From: Ephydatia muelleri
Taxonomy: Eukaryota > Porifera > Demospongiae > Spongillida > Spongillidae
Length of the DNA: 64,000 nucleotides
Direction: 5' to 3'
NCBI GenBank assembly: GCA_013339895.1
Contig: JABACO010000007.1
Coordinates: 1,737,929-1,801,928 of the forward strand
In this document: piece by piece, positions 60,640 through 64,000 of the stretch
How positions within the stretch are numbered: position 1 is the stretch's first letter
How the letters are laid out: each line of letters opens with the position of its first letter
Notes under the pieces: model-generated
What the model was told of the DNA's origin: nothing
The model's input: the letters and a program-made list of their open reading frames with translations, nothing else
Database searches by the model: none
Made by a program: the position numbers and the translations under genes

Positions 60640-63420
60640 AGTACTGGCATTCTACGTTGTAAATTATTCAATGCACGCTCTCTTAGAAATAAGCTTGATA
60701 ATTTATCTTGTTTGTTACAATCTGCTGATTTGGATGTGATTTTTATAACTGAGTCATGGTTGAGATATGATTTTCCTGATTCGCTTGTCTTGTCCACAAC
60801 ATCCTATAGTTTATTCAGAAAGGATCGACCTGATGGTTATGGTGGAGTTGCTGTTTTTGTAAGCAATTTGCTTAAAGTTGTGAGCATTGATATACCACCT
60901 ATGTACAGTTCCTTAGAATGTGTGGCATTTGATTTAGTGCTTTCCAAGGCCTCTTGCTATCGTTTTATTTGTTTCTACCATCCCCCAACTTGTGCTGCTA
61001 GTAGTGTCGACACTGCAAATCTGTGCTCACTCATTGATTCCCTTTCCACGACAACATATCCTTTGTTTATTGTTGGTGACTTCAACCTACCCAATATTAA
61101 TTGGTATGTGCCTATTAGTCTGGGTTCTCCTTCTCACGATTTATTTTTGACTTGCATGATGCGAAATGGTCTTACTCAACTGGTTTCACATCCTACTCAT
61201 GGATCCAATTGCATTGATTTGGTTTTGGTATACACTACTGACTTGATCTGGGACATTTCTGTTGTTGAACCATTCTCTTCCTCGTGTGATCATTCGGCTA
61301 TACACTTCTCAGTTTCTTACCCTGTTGTGATTAGTGATAGACAAAACCATTGTTTTCTTGACTTCTTCAATGCTGACTATTGTTCTATGATATCAATTAT
61401 GAAGGATATTGACTGGTCTTTCTTGTGTCAAAATAGTTTGTCTGTTGAAATGTTCTGGTCTAAAATATCAAATGTCCTACATTCCTGTATAGCCCAATTT
61501 GTTCCTCGCCGTTACCAGTCCCGTAAACCGTTTTCTTATCCCATGCACATAAGGCGCCTGCTGGGATTGAAAAAGTTGTGGTATAGTAAAGACAAGGTTC
61601 GCTATAAACACTTTGCTAGAAAGTATGATATGGCTGTCAAAGAATTCATCTTGTCTCAGGAAAACAACGTTCTCAAGAAGAAAAGCTTATCATCTTTCTA
61701 TTCATATGTAAATTCCAAGCTTACTACCTCTCAGTGTATACCCCCTCTCATTGACTCCAATGACAATTTGGCTGTCTCAAATCATGATAAATGTATTGTG
61801 CTTAATGATTATTTTGCTTCTGTTTTTACTGCTGATGATGGTTTGCTCCCAGAATTTGTGCCTCGTCTCTCTGAAAACAATTCCCTAAACTGTGTTCTCT
61901 TTCCATTTGACAAGGTTCTTAAGACTTTAAAATCATTGCCCTCTAAATGTTCTAAAACTCCTGATGGCTTCCCCGCTTTTTTCTTAAAGTCTTTAGCCCC
62001 GGCTATTGCTTTCCCATTATCACTCCTTTTTGAGATGTCTATGAGTACAGGACATATACCCTTAGTTTGGAAGACTGCTTTTGTATGTCCTGTCTTTAAA
62101 AAGGGTTCACGTAAACAGCCCAGTAACTATAGACCTATCTCACAAACGTGTATCCTTTGTAAAGTTATGGAAAGTATTATATCATCTTCTATGATATCCT
62201 TTCTTCGTACTCATAATCTTATCTCACAGGATCAATTTGGTTTCCTCTCTCGACGTTCTGCTTGTACTCAGTTATTGATAACTCTGAACAATTGGACTTT
62301 GAATGTTGACAACGGCATGAAGGTGGATGTTGTGTACACTGATATTGCTAAGGCCTTTGACACTGTCTCCCATTCGAAATTATTGCTAAAGGTTGAGGCT
62401 TATGGCTTTAAATCAAACTTACTTCAGTGGATAAGAGCCTTTTTAAACGACCGCACACAATGCGTATATGTAGGACTTGATGTATCATCTCCTAAATCCA
62501 TCACCAGTGGTGTACCTCAGGGTTCTGTCCTTGGCCCTCTCTATATGTCAATGACCTTCCTAACCATGTCCAATCTCCAGCTGGCATTAAAATCTTTGCC
62601 GATGACACAAAACTGTATCTTGGTTATACTGAAAATCAAAATACACCACTTATGCAATCCTTAAATCAATTTTGTTCATGGTCCAAGACATGGCAACTGA
62701 CTGTTGCTTATTCCAAGTGCTCTGTCATTTCCTTTGGTTCTCATGGTTATAATGCCTACTTCACCTTACTCACTTTCTGGTATTCCTTTGCAATTCGTAT
62801 CATCTATAAGAGATCTTGGGGTGTGTTTGAATTCAGATCTTACGCCAAGTATGCACTGCTCAAATATTGCTGCCATGGCTTTCAATAGGAGTTGTCTTCT
62901 CTTAAAATGCTTTCATTCTAATGATGTGTCTCTCCTTGTGCGTCTGTATAAGGTGTATGTTCGTCCCCTTCTGGAAAGTAATACCCAAGTTTGGAATTCC
63001 TGGTTCCATAAAGATATTCAATGTATTGAACGCGTTCAGAGATTTTTCACTCGTGCCATACTCAAACTTGCTGGTATACCATATATGGATTATGATGATC
63101 GCCTTGCGAACCTGGGTTTACAGTACAGGAGAGTCTTCTACGACCTTGTCATGTGCTACAAGATCTATAATAACCTGGTTGATTTACCTTTTGAGAGTTT
63201 TTTTCCACCAAACCGGCTAGGTCTTATTCCATCCGAGGTCATCCTTGTATCCTGTGATCCAAACATTTACCCCATCATGCATTCCGAGCGCATTTCTACA
63301 CTGAACGTGTGATACCTATATGGAACCACTTACCCCATGATGTTGTCACTTCTTTGAACATTACAGTTTTTCGTACCCGACTTAGATCTGTTGACCTATC
63401 ACCCTTTTGTACCTTATATC
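60640..63420 (+). pseudogene. LINE ORF2: AP-endonuclease and reverse transcriptase
   Basis: The endonuclease has NARSLRNKLDNL, DVIFITESWL, YGGVAVFV, FIVGDFNLPNINW, NCIDLVLV and SSSCDHSAIHFS (catalytic Asp/Asn/His set). The RT has KTPDGFPAFFLKSL, VCPVFKKGSRKQPSNYRPIS, DQFGFLSRRSACTQLL, VVYTDIAKAFDTVSHSKLLL and SGVPQGSVLGPL. A deletion right after GPL (about 62545) removes residues before YVNDLP and shifts the frame. The FADDTKLYLG box (about 62595) is in the new frame. More shifts occur near 62765 and 63310. The C-terminal tail VIPIWNHLPHDVVTS matches the fragment at 58447-58830. Confidence 0.85.
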
Positions 63421-63802
63421 CCTTCCGTGTTTAGGCAGTTTGTAAGTGCACGTACACACCGTGCCACTACTTGCCTTCTTGCATATGTATGTGTGTTTAT
63501 ATGTATGCAATCAATAAAAAAAAATAAAAAAAAAAAAGTTCTCTTTTTTGTGTCGTACAGAATGGCCTGGCCAACAGTGAGACAAGCCTGGGAGTCATGT
63601 TTGTCTTGATCAGACATGTTGGAACCATTTAAGATCATTGAGATTAAGTATTTGAGGCTTGCTGGCAGTGATTTCTCTTGACATTCTGGTGGAAAGCAGC
63701 CAGTGAATGTAAAACCATCATGACAGAAGATGTCTTCTGTGAAGGAGCAGCGAAAGGGATCAAGGGGAAAAGATCAAACACCGGGTGGACACGAAAACAT
63801 CA

Positions 63803-63988
63803 TGTCCGCCCAGCTGAACCCGAAGAACGATCCCAACCAATGAACTAGGGGGGATTATGGACCAATGGCTTATTAGTGCAGTAGTATAAAAAGTGTATGT
63901 GTGCCTGTGTGGGGGATGCGATGCGAGAGGTGTGAAATAACTGTAATAAGTTATATTTGAACCCGGACTCGGTGGTGTACTTATCCAG
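63803..63988 (+). mobile_element. possible LTR (partial element at the window edge)
   Basis: TGTCCGCCCAGCTGAACCCG at 63803 to TGTACTTATCCA near 63988 gives TG...CA ends. In between are CCAAT boxes (about 63837, 63872), a TATA box (TATAAAAAG, about 63885) and a possible U5 (ACCCGGACTCGGTGGTGTAC). The second LTR would lie outside the window, so this is a composition-based guess. Confidence 0.3.
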
Positions 63989-64000
63989 CGGCGCGCGCGC

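Larger units (their letters stand above)
59700..63537 (+). mobile_element. near full-length LINE (CR1/L2/Jockey superclade), frameshifted
   Basis: ORF1 at 59760-60627 and ORF2 from about 60640, then a poly-A-rich tail (AATAAAAAAAAATAAAAAAA, about 63510-63537). It carries an AP-like endonuclease and RT but at least four frame breaks, so this copy is dead. Left edge not defined. Confidence 0.85.

Overview
This is a eukaryotic, early-branching metazoan window, most likely from a sponge. Genes have GT-AG introns, the histone genes end in the metazoan 3' stem-loop, and animal-specific families are present (GLI, cadherin, death-domain/ROC-COR, kelch, RNF113, FBXL). Introns are rich in microsatellites and minisatellites, and many transposon families occur. 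The death-domain/ROC proteins with a DGGGQP-type switch motif are of a kind I associate with sponges; the species assignment is inference. Two 1000-base N gaps (16140-16139+1000 and 50401-51400) break the sequence.

Layout. 1-3205: an Ulp1/SENP-like peptidase gene lies between inverted arrays of a 163-bp repeat. 3565-4709: a divergent H2B/H2A pair. 5879-11133 (minus): a four-exon GLI gene. 11747-14409 (plus): the first three exons of an FBXL2/20-type F-box gene. 18190-19295: a second copy of the H2B/H2A pair, whose H2B lacks one conserved Phe. 19661-20732: a small LTR element. 21900-28400: a transposon graveyard (degenerate peptidase copy, foldback element, piggyBac relic, non-autonomous hAT with 8-bp target duplication, long-TIR element, retroelement relic). 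28543-35610 (minus): pieces of a Death-FN3-ROC-COR-Death protein, broken by frameshifts and by a mariner-like insertion; a pogo relic lies on the other strand. 37161-37546: another foldback. 39789-40740: relic of a repetitive gene family of unknown function. 41439-43055 (minus): kelch gene. 44247-50261 (minus): RNF113/CWC24 splicing factor in nine exons. 51827-53064 (plus): first exon of a cadherin-type cell-surface protein. 53470-57447: an intact 1273-residue non-LTR-type retroelement inserted between (AAT)n tracts in the first intron of that gene. 58447-63537: CR1/L2/Jockey-type LINE copies. The last 200 bases look like an LTR.

How it fits together. The host genes are unrelated housekeeping or signalling genes, not an operon. 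The only co-regulated unit is the divergent H2A/H2B pair, with shared CCAAT, E2F-like and TATA elements between the genes. Several deeply conserved genes (GLI, RNF113, cadherin, probably FBXL) carry single-base frameshifts at points where the family alignment is otherwise perfect. That suggests residual assembly indels as much as pseudogenes, so gene integrity should be judged with that in mind. The most novel items are the retroelement that carries two tesmin/TSO1-like CXC cysteine modules, the Ulp1 peptidase unit bounded by inverted 163-bp arrays with a second copy sharing its intron pattern, and the Death-FN3-ROC-COR-Death architecture.
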